Assembly (NCBI GenBank): GCA_003427395.1
Contig: BFEA01000382.1
Location: 957,320 to 980,107 of the forward strand
DNA: 22,788 nt
Origin: Chara braunii
Taxonomy: Eukaryota > Streptophyta > Charophyceae > Charales > Characeae
Direction of reading: 5' to 3'
Part shown: positions 1-8,222 of the stretch, piece by piece
How the letters are laid out: every line of letters begins with the position of its first letter
Numbering within the stretch: the stretch's first letter is position 1
The notes under the pieces: generated by a model
The model's database searches: none
Told to the model about the DNA's origin: nothing
The model's input: only the letters and a program-made list of their open reading frames with translations
Program-made: the position numbers and the translations under genes

Positions 1-529
1 GCAGACACAACCTCACAGGTTTGGTCAAACGGCGTTGCCGCCGCGACCACGGTCACTCTTGGCCGATGCTGGTCTCTGCTCGGGCCTGCCACAGAGGAAC
101 GCAGGTTCTTAGCCTCCTTGTTCGTAATGATAATCTGTGCGGCCTTGTCAAAGAGTTCCGCCGTTGTCGTCAAGGTGTCCTCGACGTGAGTCAGGGCATT
201 GCTTAATGTCAGACAGGACCTTGAGATGAAGTAGTGGCGGATGGCTTTGAAGCCCATTTGAATGTCTAGTATGAGGCAGCGTGCCTTGTTCGAAGACCTT
301 GAGCTTGTCCATAGCCTTGGTCTCCGGCGGCTCGACTTGGAACCGCTTGTGCCACGCCGCCTTCAGATCATCCCAGCTAATCTTGATGTGCAAGTTGGCA
401 GCTACCACTCCGTACTTGGACAAGAGATTGTCCAACCAAGCCTGGCACGCGCCCCCTGATCGAGAGTACAAGTATGCGTGGTGCTTGTGTTCTTTGATGT
501 TGTGTAGCTGCAGCGTAAGCTCGAACTTT
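1..529 (-). pseudogene. Ty3/gypsy gag fragment, second copy of outer-element gag
   Basis: This segment is a near-identical direct copy of 6492-7059, differing by scattered substitutions and by a 39-bp deletion near position 270. On the minus strand it encodes part of a Gag capsid-type region; readable pieces include LTLQLHNIKEHKHHAYLYS and CQAWLDNLLSKYGVV. The open frame at 148-591 enters this region from unrelated upstream sequence and leaves the gag frame at about 270. Gag would form the particle that packages element RNA. The copy has no attached LTR or pol and continues off the left edge of the window, so it is a fragment of another copy of the same family lying beside the outer element. 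Similarity to the copy at 6492 stops sharply at about 529. Confidence 0.8.
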
Positions 530-945
530 GTGGTTGAGGTCATTTTCCCAAATAGGACTACAGCTTGGAAAGGTAGTGGTGGTTTAAACAAACGACAGTT
601 CCATTATAATTTATAAACCAATTTTGAGGCCGGAGACCTCACATCTCAACCCGAATTACTTACAGCATCAGCCAACTTAGCTTACAGGCGCACCGCCTGC
701 GGTCCATTTCGATACACGAGATTGGGCCGTTCAAAGAAGTAGGAAAGTCATATCTGAAGGAGCATATGAACGCTACCTACCTTTTTTTTTTTTTTTTTTT
801 TTTCGTGCTCGATGATCAATGTTTGGTAATCAATCATTGACAATCCGAAGTTGACGCACTGCGCGGCGCTTTGAGTCTTTTTTTGTTTCTTTCTCTTTTT
901 TTTGAACCAGTCCTGACCCCACAGGGGAGGGAGGGGGGGGGGGGA
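530..945. other. unassigned spacer between gag fragment and outer 3' LTR
   Basis: I see no gene here. It contains an A/T-rich stretch at 601-619 that reads as TATA-like on the minus strand, a run of 22 T at 782-803, T-rich DNA around 880-903 and a G-run at about 930-944 just before the LTR. The open frames crossing it are low-complexity and share no family motif. Confidence 0.55.
782..803 (-). repeat. homopolymer run of 22 T (poly-A on minus strand)
   Basis: There are twenty-two consecutive T on the plus strand. Read on the minus strand it is a poly(A) tract and could be the 3' tail of an old poly(A)-ended retroposon covering about 804-945. No target duplication was identified, so this is only an inference. 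Confidence 0.8.
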
Positions 946-1556
946 TGTTACATGCCCGGTTGGGCAATGTACATACAAACCGAGGATCCGCAATGTGATG
1001 AAAATGACTGAATGGACAATGCTGTGCGAGTGGAATCTCAACTAGCAATGTGCATTCCAATACATACAAATGGTGCTGAATAGCGCAGGGAAGACTTAGA
1101 TACAAAGCTTGACCTGACCGGGACTGACCTCATTCACGTAGTAAGAGATAGCGAAGCAGAATGCTAGAATGCTAATGACTAGCCCGATCAATGTTTGAAC
1201 GCAGACCAAACATACATTGTGTCCATCACAAAGTGTGAAGGAGCCTGGCGTTGCGCACATGAAGAAAGCGCCTGGTCCAGACATACAAAGACGAACAGGA
1301 GGGGATCAGACGAAGAGGAGAGGGAGAAATGGGAATGTCATCAACACCAAGTCTTTGTCACAACTCCCAAATAATCCCTTGTCGCCATGTTTGAAGCCAA
1401 AAATTGAGTCTGGATCCAATGTCACCATGCTCTCTCTCTCTCTTCTCTCGTAGTCTGCTGATGCAGTGAAGTCAGATGATGAGAGGGTGAGAGGGAGATG
1501 GTAAACTGAGAAGAGGAAGAAGAAAAACTCTCTCTCTCTCTCTGTTACGAGCCAGG

Positions 1557-1627
1557 TACTAACCTGTGAAGTTGGCGCTGTGCTGCAGGTACCTCGAAGA
1601 CGAAGCTGGAGCAACGGCGATGCAGGT
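1557..1627 (+). other. branch-point/acceptor/donor-like module in outer 3' LTR (antisense)
   Basis: On the plus strand TACTAAC (1557-1563) is followed 24 nt later by CAG (ending 1588), a 37-nt segment (1589-1625), and CAG|GTAGGT. The same layout occurs in the other outer LTR (19308-19378) and, diverged, in the solo LTR (17662-17732). It looks like a 37-nt exon with a yeast-type branch point, on the strand opposite to the element. There is no strong pyrimidine tract between branch point and AG, which weakens the splice reading. Confidence 0.35.
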
Positions 1628-1961
1628 AGGTACCCAAGGCCTCCGCTCAATCTCTCTCTCTCTAGTGCTATCCTAGCTATGGCGCCCAGCGCAGGAGACT
1701 ACAGCTACCTACTGTGCCCAACGCTGAAGACTAAGGCTAACGTTACTACTACTCCTACAGCGATCCCTCTAGAGTGTTGCTGCCGAATCCTGAAGACTAC
1801 TGACTGCCTCCAACCTACCCGTGAAGTGCATGGGAAGTCCCTACGTACTACCTCGACCTGCCTCCTGACTGCCTATAGGGCGAGCCAGGCCGAGGAGGCT
1901 GCTCTTGCCAATGCCGAAGTGTGCCAGGGGCTGGAGCTGCAGCATCTGCTGAGGCCGGTGT

Positions 1962-1989
1962 GGGAACAGGCTAAGAATAGCCTGTTCCC
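1962..1989. repeat. perfect 12-bp hairpin in outer 3' LTR
   Basis: Arms GGGAACAGGCTA (1962-1973) and TAGCCTGTTCCC (1978-1989) enclose the loop AGAA. A second dyad, CCGAACC/GGTTCGG, overlaps its end. In the partner LTR at about 19732 the arms carry mismatches. Confidence 0.85.
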
Positions 1990-2237
1990 GAACCCCTGGT
2001 TCGGTGCTTGAGTTTCAGGGCCAGTCGTTCTGATGAACCACCGAAAATGACCCTTCGTTCCAGGCTAAAAAGACTATTGCCATTTTTAGTCTGAAACGAC
2101 ACTGGGACTGTAGGCCCCTGTTTTTAGGCTTTCGGGCTGAATAGTCACGGGGCCTTTAGGCCCTGGTTTTCAAGCTTTTAGCCTGAAGGATGCAGGGCCT
2201 GGAAAATGGCCCTCGTGTGCAGGTGCAGCATGTAACA

Positions 2238-2250
2238 CCCTCCCCTCCTT
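2238..2250 (-). other. polypurine tract of outer element
   Basis: The minus strand reads AAGGAGGGGAGGG directly before the LTR start TGTTACA. This is the RNase H-resistant primer site for plus-strand DNA synthesis. The last codons of pol overlap it. Confidence 0.85.
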
Positions 2251-2944
2251 ATGAAGTCAAGCCGGGGCGAGGACGTAGCCGACGATCTGAAGGTGGAACC
2301 TCGACGCGGGCGCGGCGTGGAGCCGAAGAAACCGTCTTGCCTCGCATCTTGCGTTCGTAGCGTGCGAGAACGTTTAGAGTTGTTGCTTGAAGTTTCGCAC
2401 GGGTCAACCAACGGTCAGCTCGGTGTGTGCTGTATGCAAAATGCACCAAATACTCGGTTGGCCTGTTGTTGTAGCGTCGCTAGGAGATGATGTAGCCGAC
2501 CTTCTGAAAACCGTCCATAGAGGGTGGGTCTTGCGAATGTCTTCCGAAAAAATCATCATGTTTTGCTGGCATGTAAAGAGTCAACTTGGAGCAATGAAAG
2601 ACTGGGTAGACGGGAAGTGGGCGGGAACCTGAATCGTGAAGGAAGGTCTCTCGGGCGCGTCCTCAGCGGGTGCTACGATCGGCCAAGGCCCCATCCATTT
2701 CAGGAGGAGCTTGTGAGAGATATCTTGTTCAAGGCTGAATTCCGCGACGGAGACCCAAACGAGATCGCCGGCGCGGAATGGGCAAGGAAGACGCAGGCGA
2801 TTGGCCTGCTGGCTCATGCGTTGCTGCGTCTTGGCCATCTTGTTCGCGTGCCTTGACATGTAGCTATTGCATCCGATGCAAGAAAAAAAGATGGTCTTTG
2901 CTCCCGGCCGTTTGTGGAGTGATAGTGTCCAACGGTGAAGTGAC
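2249..2944 (-). pseudogene. outer pol: integrase C-terminal domain and chromodomain-like tail
   Basis: The minus strand encodes the DNA-binding end of a Ty3/gypsy integrase. Readable blocks are MAKTQQRMSQQANR, FRAGDLVWVSVAEFSLEQD and LLLKWMGPWPIV, the typical GDLVW...GPWPIV pattern. After a frame change these are followed by SMDGFQ and a tail ending GLTS, with its stop at 2249-2251. The tail resembles the chromodomain-like end seen in the inner element (positions of the HFA and LARYERK segments). There are stops near 2945 and 2870 and at least two frameshifts in about 700 bp, so this part is dead. It directly continues the catalytic core upstream and runs into the polypurine tract, as expected for the pol 3' end. 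Confidence 0.8.
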
Positions 2945-3553
2945 CGGCTAGCCGTGCTCGAACTCGAAAGGCGATATCCTGATAGCCAGGTAGATGGAAG
3001 AGTCGTAGGCCAACTCGACATCCGGCAGCCGCTCAGCCCAATCGTTCTGGTCCGGACGGATGAGAGTGCGAAGGAGAACCTGTGCGGTCTGGTGCGCCCT
3101 CTCCGTTTGGCAATTGGTCTGAGGGTGGCGAGCTGAACTGGGCTTGAGAGATGAGCCCCATCGCTTGATTAGCGCCAACCAAAAATCGGACATGAATCAA
3201 GTGTCGAGGTCGCAAACGATCTCCTTGGGGTAACCCTTGGTTCGAATCCAACTCGCGTAAAGAACCTCAACCAACTCCGGTGCCTTGGCATGATAGCGGC
3301 AAGGAAAAAACATGGCAAACTTGGTGAGTCGGTCGACCACCGTGAGAATCTCATCCACGTCGGTCTTGTGCTTGGGGAACGGGCCGGTGATGTCCATAGC
3401 AAGCGCTTCCCTTTGCCTCAACGGGACCTGTAATGGTCGTAACTCGCCGTACAAACGATGGTTGCGGGATTTGCAGCGTCGACAAACCTTGCATGACACG
3501 CAATAGCGTGTGACGTCGCCGAGAAGGTCGGGCCACCAAAATCGCTCGCGAAG
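2945..3553 (-). pseudogene. outer pol: integrase catalytic core (rve-type), interrupted by a TGA
   Basis: Integrase joins element DNA to the host chromosome. The core shows AMDITGPFPKHKTD (first catalytic Asp), VDRLTKFAMFFPCRYHAKAP, GYPKEIVCDLDT (second Asp) and, after an in-frame TGA at 3197-3199, MSDFWLALIKRWG and QTERAHQTAQVLL (catalytic Glu). All three D,D-E residues remain, but the stop separates the second Asp from the Glu. The upstream Cys residues of the zinc-binding region (CVSCKVCRRCK) are at about 3465-3505. The stop sits where related integrases usually have Arg (CGA), so a single C-to-T change is likely. It is in the same frame as the RNase H block at higher coordinates, with a further TGA at 3554-3556. 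Confidence 0.85.
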
Positions 3554-4313
3554 TCAGCGAATCGTGCCATTGACTCCAAAGTGTCCGGTGGCGGGAGCAT
3601 CGTGGAACTCGCCAAGAAGCCGTATACGCAAGTGAGGATCACTCGGTACGCAAAGAAGGTCCTTCCCCCGTGTGTGGACAAGCAAGTACCCCTCTTGGAT
3701 CCGGTAGTGAGAAGGCGCCGGATTAGGAGACGAGCAATTCNCNTACTTGTCGTGAAACTCGGNNTCGGCTTGGTAGNCGCNGATNAANTTGTTCCGCAGG
3801 TCATCGTCGATCTCGAAGGTTGAGTAGACCNCGGTACAATGATCCGNANGNCGTGAAAGAGCATCCGCAAAACGGTTCGACTTCCNNNGAATGTGATCGG
3901 GAAAANANTTNAACTNGTCGATGAAAGCAATCCATCGAGCAANNGTGNTGTTNACGGTGTCTTGGGTCTTATAGAAGACCAACAGATTGTTGTCCGTTNC
4001 CCATCGAAATTGGNTTNGACCAAGGAGGAAGTGNCACCACCGCTTGAACGTGTGGACGAANGCGAGGAGCTCCTTCTTGCGTGCATCGTCAATGGAATGC
4101 ACGACAGNCACTTTCTTGCTGAAATACTCGACCGGGTGCAAGTCCNCNCCATCATGTTGTTCGAGGACTGCACCAATGCCATAGCATGACGCATCCGTAG
4201 TGACGCGTGTAGGCAAAAGCGGGTCGTATANNCGCAAGACCTTNNGAGATAATAGCGTCGCTTTAAGGCCAAAAAATATTCATGCGCCTCCTCTCCGAAG
4301 TCAAAGACCGATC
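3554..4313 (-). pseudogene. outer pol: RNase H and integrase zinc-binding start, N-rich
   Basis: RNase H removes the RNA strand during reverse transcription. TTDASCYGIGAVLEQ gives the first catalytic Asp; VEYFSKKV, FRW.TDNNLLVFYKTQD and KSNRFADALS are standard later motifs of the Ty3/gypsy RNase H. The block ends with GEFHDAPATGHFGVNGTI, the two His of the HHCC integrase zinc finger. About 35 N bases fall in 3741-4250 and hide many residues. The join to RT at about 4250-4313 needs a frameshift. Apart from the TGA at 3554 the 684-nt stretch 3554-4237 is open, so decay is lighter here than in the flanks. Confidence 0.8.
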
Positions 4314-4946
4314 CTAGCATTGAAGCTTGGTCAAGTGGGCCGCGATCTTCAAGTAGCCTTTGATGAAACGATGATAGTAGTCGGCGAGACCAAGGAACGA
4401 GGGGACATCCGTGACATTCCAAGGCTCCGGCCACTCTTGGATGGCTTGAATCTTGTCCGATACCGGACAGATGCCCTCTGGTGTGACAAAATGCCCCAAG
4501 TATTCCAGCTCTTGCCGGACAAATTCGCACTTGTCGCGGTTGGCCTTGTACATGGCGCGGTGGAGCATCTCCAACACTCGTCGAAGATGTCGAAGATGAT
4601 CCTCCAATGTCCGATTATAGACGAGAATATCGTCTAAGTAGTCCAACACGAACCGGTACAACATTGCATGGAACTCGTTGGTCATTGCCGCTTGAAAGGT
4701 GGCCGGAGCATTGGTGAGGCCAAAAGGCATGACCACCCACTCAAAATGCTCGTACCGCGTCTTGAACGCGGATTTGTAGCGATCGTTCGGCCGGATCGAG
4801 ATTTGATGATATCCCGATTTCAAATCCAACTTAGAAAAATACTTTGCGCCGCCCAATCGCTCAAGAAGATCGTTGATGCGAGAAAGAGGCCCCGCATTCT
4901 TGACGGTTTGTACGTTGAGCTTGTGGTAGTCGATACACAATCGCAA
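4314..4946 (-). pseudogene. outer pol: reverse transcriptase palm, thumb and connection
   Basis: This 210-residue open stretch covers most of a Ty3/gypsy RT, which copies element RNA into DNA. It starts at the CIDYHKLN block and contains YFSKLDLKSGYHQISI (first catalytic Asp), VMPFGLTNAPATFQ, the metal-binding YLDD in VLDYLDDILVY, and CEFVRQELEYLGHFV. It then ends in FLGLADYYHRFIKGY, the usual RT end before RNase H. The frame breaks on both sides: the fingers region is in another frame at 4947-5508, and the RNase H is in another frame below 4314. The catalytic residues are present. Confidence 0.88.
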
Positions 4947-5508
4947 ATCCTTGTTCTTTCATCTGGACGAACGGAAGTGGTGCTCCATATGAGGAGCTAC
5001 TAGGGCGGATCCAACCCTTCGCCAACAAATAGTCGAGTTGTGCGCGAAGGACCTCAAGCTCCTCCTCGCTCATCCGATAGATGCAACCTTTCGACGGCAC
5101 NACACTGGCCTCAAGAATGATCTCGTGAGAGATCGGCCGATCCAGCACCACACCGGTAGGTGACTCGAAGATGTCGGAGAACTCGTCCAACAACCGCACC
5201 ACACGGGGGTCCGAAGACAAGTCCGTGGGTGACCAGTCGGCCACCACAACGGTCCGTAGGAAACATAGGCCGATTTCCTCGGGCTGCTCGTAAGCGCAAG
5301 TCGCCCAGAATGATTTGGCCGTCACCACTTGGCACTGAATCGAAGGGTGCGGAAGAGGAATAGTACACGCCACTTCGGCGCCGAAGAAGTCGCGAACGCT
5401 AAGAGTCCACCGGTGGAAGTTGAGTGTGTGATCCGCACTATAAGCCAAGGCATTCCCAGAATGATGTCGAAGTTCGTATTGAGAATGTCGAACGTCACCG
5501 GTTCGCAT
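4947..5508 (-). pseudogene. outer pol: protease-RT spacer and RT fingers
   Basis: The minus strand reads LLDEFSDIFESPTGVVLDRP, then PISHEIILEAS and IYRMSEEELEVLRAQLDYLL, then AKGWIRPSSSSYGAPLPFV, the standard entry of a Ty3/gypsy RT. The frame is lost at about 4950, after the position where KKK/KDLRMCID-type residues normally stand, and the RT resumes in another frame from 4946. The earlier part, including DFFGAEVACTIPLPHPSIQC, is the linker after the protease. The open frame used here enters the true reading from a shifted start at about 5508, so that ATG is not meaningful. Confidence 0.8.
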
Positions 5509-5760
5509 GCATGAGGTGCAAAATAAACCGGTACGGCCTCGATCTATCGGTCGAGAAGTTGCTGCGTTTTCCCATCCGCCAACTTGATCGCTGTCGGGTT
5601 TGTCTTCCTCCGAACTTGTGCGTCAAGGCCAGCCCTTTGCATAAAGGATTAGCTCATGAAATTGCGAGATGCGCCGCTATCCAGCAAAGCGCTGCAGGAC
5701 GCTTGCTCAACCTCGATGCAGACATACATGAGCGGTGCGTTGTTGTCATCGTACCGTTAC
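5509..5760 (-). pseudogene. outer pol: retropepsin-type protease remnant
   Basis: The aspartic protease cuts the Gag-Pol polyprotein. Translating the minus strand from about 5755 gives YDDNNAPLMYVCIEVEQ, then ALLDSGASRNFMS; the active-site D-S-G codons are 5673-5681. A TAA follows at 5649-5651. Beyond it the frame continues to TNPTAIKLADGKTQQLLDR, another stop, and VYFAPHACEP with FDIILGMPW, the flap-to-end region of retropepsins. The catalytic triad is intact but several stops break the domain. None of the long open frames here uses this reading, so the protease is easy to miss. Confidence 0.75.
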
Positions 5761-6056
5761 GTGCGAGACTCGCGGGCCACCTTGGTAGTATACGCAAGGA
5801 TGTCCCCCACCGCGACTTCGTCATCCGTCGGTGAAGTTGGTGGTGCATAGAAGGATAAGTAAGTGTGGAGATGAGCGCATAGTGTTGCACATTGCGGTCC
5901 CGAGAAGCGGCCCGTGGTCGGGAGAGGAAGCCATGCAAACTCCTCGGACGTGAGCGAATCCAATACCTCTATGTTGAACTCGCGCGCCGATTTCCATGAA
6001 GAACCACTTGAAGACGATATGTCGTCGCTGCCGAACGGAGAAGAAACCGCACACAC
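5757..6056 (-). pseudogene. gag-pol linker of outer element
   Basis: This is an open stretch of 99 codons with no catalytic motif; it contains SDDISSSSGSSWKSAREFN and IEVLDSLTSEEFAWLPLP. It lies between the zinc knuckle and the protease of the outer element, where spacer sequence is expected. I recognise no domain. Assignment rests on position and strand only. Confidence 0.45.
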
Positions 6057-6259
6057 GTCTTGTCCTTGAGCTTGAGTACCCAGCGTAGGAACGAGCCGGA
6101 NAGCATAGTCCTCAAAAGAATAAGTAAGAGGAGGACTATCAACTTCCGTGTGCGTCTCGGAATGAAGGCCGGTTACTCACGAAGAAACCNGTTTCGGAGG
6201 CNTCGAGAGTGTTGTCGAGTCACTCTCGGTGGTGCTCAGTTTCCCTATTTGCCCTTGCC

Positions 6260-6774
6260 TTTCAATGGNCAGGCCAGTGTCTCATGGAGATCGCTGTTGC
6301 ACTAGAGGCAATAGTGGAATCTCGTACGCGCCTTGAATGCTTGCTCGGAGATGCCATATTGGGACCATGGGGCTGGAGCTGCTGCGCCGGGCCCGGGGCT
6401 AGATGCGGTGTGTGTCTTCGTCTTGCCGCGTCCTCGGCCTCTGCCGGGGCGGCCACTTTCCCGGGTGGGTGCGAGTCTGTCCNCTTCATTGGCAGACACA
6501 ACCTCACAGGTTTGGTCAAACGGCGTTGCCGCCGCGACCACGGTCACTCTTGGCCGATGCTGGTCTCTGCTCGGGCCTGCCACAGANGAACGCAGGTTCT
6601 TAGCCTCCTTGTTCGTAATGATAATCTGTGCGGCCTTGTCAAAGAGTTCCGCCGTTGTCGTCAAGGTGTCCTCGACGTGAGTCAGGGCATTGCTTAATGT
6701 CAGACAGGACCTTGAGATGAAGTAGTGGCGGACGGCTTTGAAGCCCATTTGGATGTCTGTGACTGACTCGGACG
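6260..6774 (-). pseudogene. outer gag: basic linker and CCHC zinc knuckle
   Basis: This is the nucleocapsid part of Gag, which binds the packaged RNA. The minus strand encodes GFKAVRHYFISRSCLTLSNA and HVEDTLTTTAELFDKAAQII, then an Arg/Gly-rich segment (GRPGRGRGRGKTKT), and finally a CCHC motif at 6269-6310. The knuckle reads C-L-stop-C-N-S-D-L-H-E-T-L-A-(C), where the last Cys codon carries an N (TGN) and a TAG at 6302-6304 sits between the first two Cys. The spacing C-x2-C-x4-H-x4-C is exact. The block is out of frame with the capsid part above it (6775-7185), so a frameshift lies near 6800. Confidence 0.8.
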
Positions 6775-7200
6775 TCAAGCGTTGGTACTCGGCGATCCGG
6801 TGCGCGGCAGCGTGCCTTGTTCGAAGACCATGAGGTTGTCCATAGCCTTGATCTCCGGCGGCTCGACTTGGAACCGCTTGTGCCACGCCGCCTTTAGATC
6901 ATCACTGCTGATCTTGGTGTGCAAGTTGGCAGCTACCACTCCGTACTTGGACAAGAGATTGTCCAACCAAGCCTGGCACGCGCCCCCTGAGCGAGAGTAC
7001 AAGTATGCGTGGTGCTTGTGTTCTTTGACGTTATGTAGCTGCAGCGTAAGGTCTAACTTGCGGAACCATGGGATCGGATCTGTCTTCATCGAGTCGCAGA
7101 AGATCTCCTGCCCGTAAAACTTTGGAGCTGTCTCACGCGGTTCTGGACTCGAGGTGTTGGCTGCGGTACAGATCCGCTGTTCCAACTGTTGCGTTGCGGT
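6775..7200 (-). pseudogene. outer gag: capsid-type region
   Basis: The minus strand reads FYGQEIFCDSMKTDPIPWFR, KLDLTLQLHNVKEHKHHAY, SGGACQAWLDNLLSKYGVVA and DDLKAAWHKRFQVEPPE. This is the retrotransposon Gag pattern of an assembly domain ending in W/RF residues. In-frame reading continues upward through a TAG at 7201-7203 into the coiled-coil region. The same region is duplicated at 1-529. The frame is lost after the TLPRTG segment at about 6800. Capsid function is inferred from place and general pattern. Confidence 0.78.
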
Positions 7201-7900
7201 CTACTGTAACTGCACGTCGTCCTTGAGGGAGCCGACGTCCATCTCCAATGCTTCGAGGCGATCGAAGGTGTTGGAAGAGCTTGCATCGGGGGCGGCGACA
7301 GGTTTTTGCTCCAACTGCTGGAGGCGGCCTTGGACTTGAGCTAGCGAGTTGTCGAGGCTGTGGATATCCTCCTGCTATGTAATGAATGTCACCAAGAGGT
7401 CCGTGAGATGGGAGAGGAGGAGAGCGATCTTGTTTTCGCTATCCTCCAACTTGTCATTCTCGGCCTCGGTCCGCCATTCCGCTGCAATTGTGAGCAAAGT
7501 CTGCTCTCCGCTAAATATCTTCTCACGACGCTGAGTTCTTTCTTCATCGGCAGCCCTTGTTGCTGCCTCGTCATGCTGGCGTTGTTGTTCAGGTGCCAGC
7601 AGACGTGCCTGCTCAGCGTCCTCTGCCTTCTTCTTCGCTGCTGCTGCTGCGCATCTGCCCGTTTCTTTGCTTCGGTACTCCAGGCCAGCATCCAGGCGTG
7701 ATAGGCCTCGTGTGCTTCTCCGGACCTCTGGTCCATAACGGCTGTTTGTGAACACAACAGCGTAGACCAGGCCGGGGGCCTGGTGATGTGGTATTCCCTG
7801 CTGTTGACGTGGCACTGCTGTCGGCTGACGTGGCATGCTGACGTGGCCTGCTGACGTAGTCTGCTGATGTGGCCTGCTGACGTAGTCTGCTGACATGGCA
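7201..7900 (-). pseudogene. outer gag: N-terminal charged, coiled-coil-like region
   Basis: The minus strand encodes an Ala/Gln/Glu-rich segment (AAAAAKKKAEDAEQARLLA, then TRAADEERTQRREKIFSGEQ), then LEDSENKIALLLSHLTDLLV, and after a TAG at 7375-7377 a heptad-like run (DIHSLDNSLAQVQGRLQQLE, LEALEMDVGSLKDDVQLQ) ending at another TAG (7201-7203). The run of L/V/I at heptad spacing suggests a coiled coil for Gag self-association. Both stops are TAG where CAG (Gln) would fit. The upstream end merges into the 13-bp repeat array at 7801-7899, which opens all three frames, so the real start codon cannot be chosen. Confidence 0.65.
7801..7899. repeat. 13-bp tandem repeat array (CTGCTGACGTGGC-like)
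   Basis: There are six contiguous 13-bp units at 7822-7899 and one at 7801-7813, separated by 8 bp. Most units hold an ACGT core (TGACGTGG or TGACGTAG). Because 13 is not a multiple of 3, the units cycle through all frames and keep three overlapping minus-strand frames open. Confidence 0.85.
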
Positions 7901-8222
7901 ACTTACCAATGCCGCCGAAGGGGGTACCCGAAGACAGGTAGAGAAGCTAGGGCGAGAGGTGGCAACAACATAGGTGGGGAGGGTGGGTGGGAAGAATCGC
8001 CCAGATAAGGAGCCACTAATCAAAAAAGAAAAGTTTAAACTTTGCAAAAACAAATTCGAGAAATAAAAATCCCGGCCATTGCAATTTTAGTAGGTCTCCT
8101 GGCCTCCCTTGAAGTCCGAAATGATCAATGAGAGAAAAAAAAAATTCGACTTCAGACTGCAAATGATTTATAGAACTGACTAATAGAATCCTAGAACTGC
8201 GAAAAAAAATTCCGAAAGGAAA
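7900..8222 (-). other. outer element leader, gag-proximal part
   Basis: This is A-rich DNA between the gag region and the inner element insertion. I see no conserved domain. With 18366-18733 it would form the outer element's untranslated leader of roughly 0.7 kb. Confidence 0.55.

Larger units (their letters stand above)
946..2237 (-). repeat. outer element 3' LTR
   Basis: The LTR is 1292 bp, begins TGTTACA and ends TGTAACA on the plus strand (perfect 7-bp inverted termini of TG...CA form). It matches 18734-19988 in the same orientation with only a few differences per hundred bases by eye, apart from about 48 bp at the high-coordinate end. It contains CT microsatellite tracts near 1430 and 1530, a 37-nt exon-like module on the plus strand (1589-1625), and a cluster of inverted repeats between about 1960 and 2215, including a perfect 12-bp hairpin. 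As the 3' LTR it would supply the poly(A) signal, with U3 toward 2237. Confidence 0.9.

Noticed and set aside
530-945. tRNA or small RNA gene
   Set aside because: No cloverleaf, A/B box pair or conserved RNA motif was found.
1580-2011. 143-residue plus-strand frame in the LTR
   Set aside because: Low-complexity LTR sequence; the partner LTR does not keep this frame over its length and no domain is seen.
2581-3021. ATG start at 3021 as a separate gene
   Set aside because: The first part is a shadow of the integrase frame; only the portion below about 2880 is the true integrase C-terminus.
3418-4530. Longest continuous minus-strand frame (370 residues) across the outer pol
   Set aside because: It is mostly out of frame with the RNase H and integrase motifs, and many N bases keep it open; only its first part touches the real reading.
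7801-7899. CRISPR-like array
   Set aside because: Units are contiguous 13-bp repeats without spacers.
7375-8053. Three overlapping minus-strand proteins at the gag 5' end
   Set aside because: The overlap results from the 13-bp repeat; only the frame continuing into the coiled-coil region is supported.
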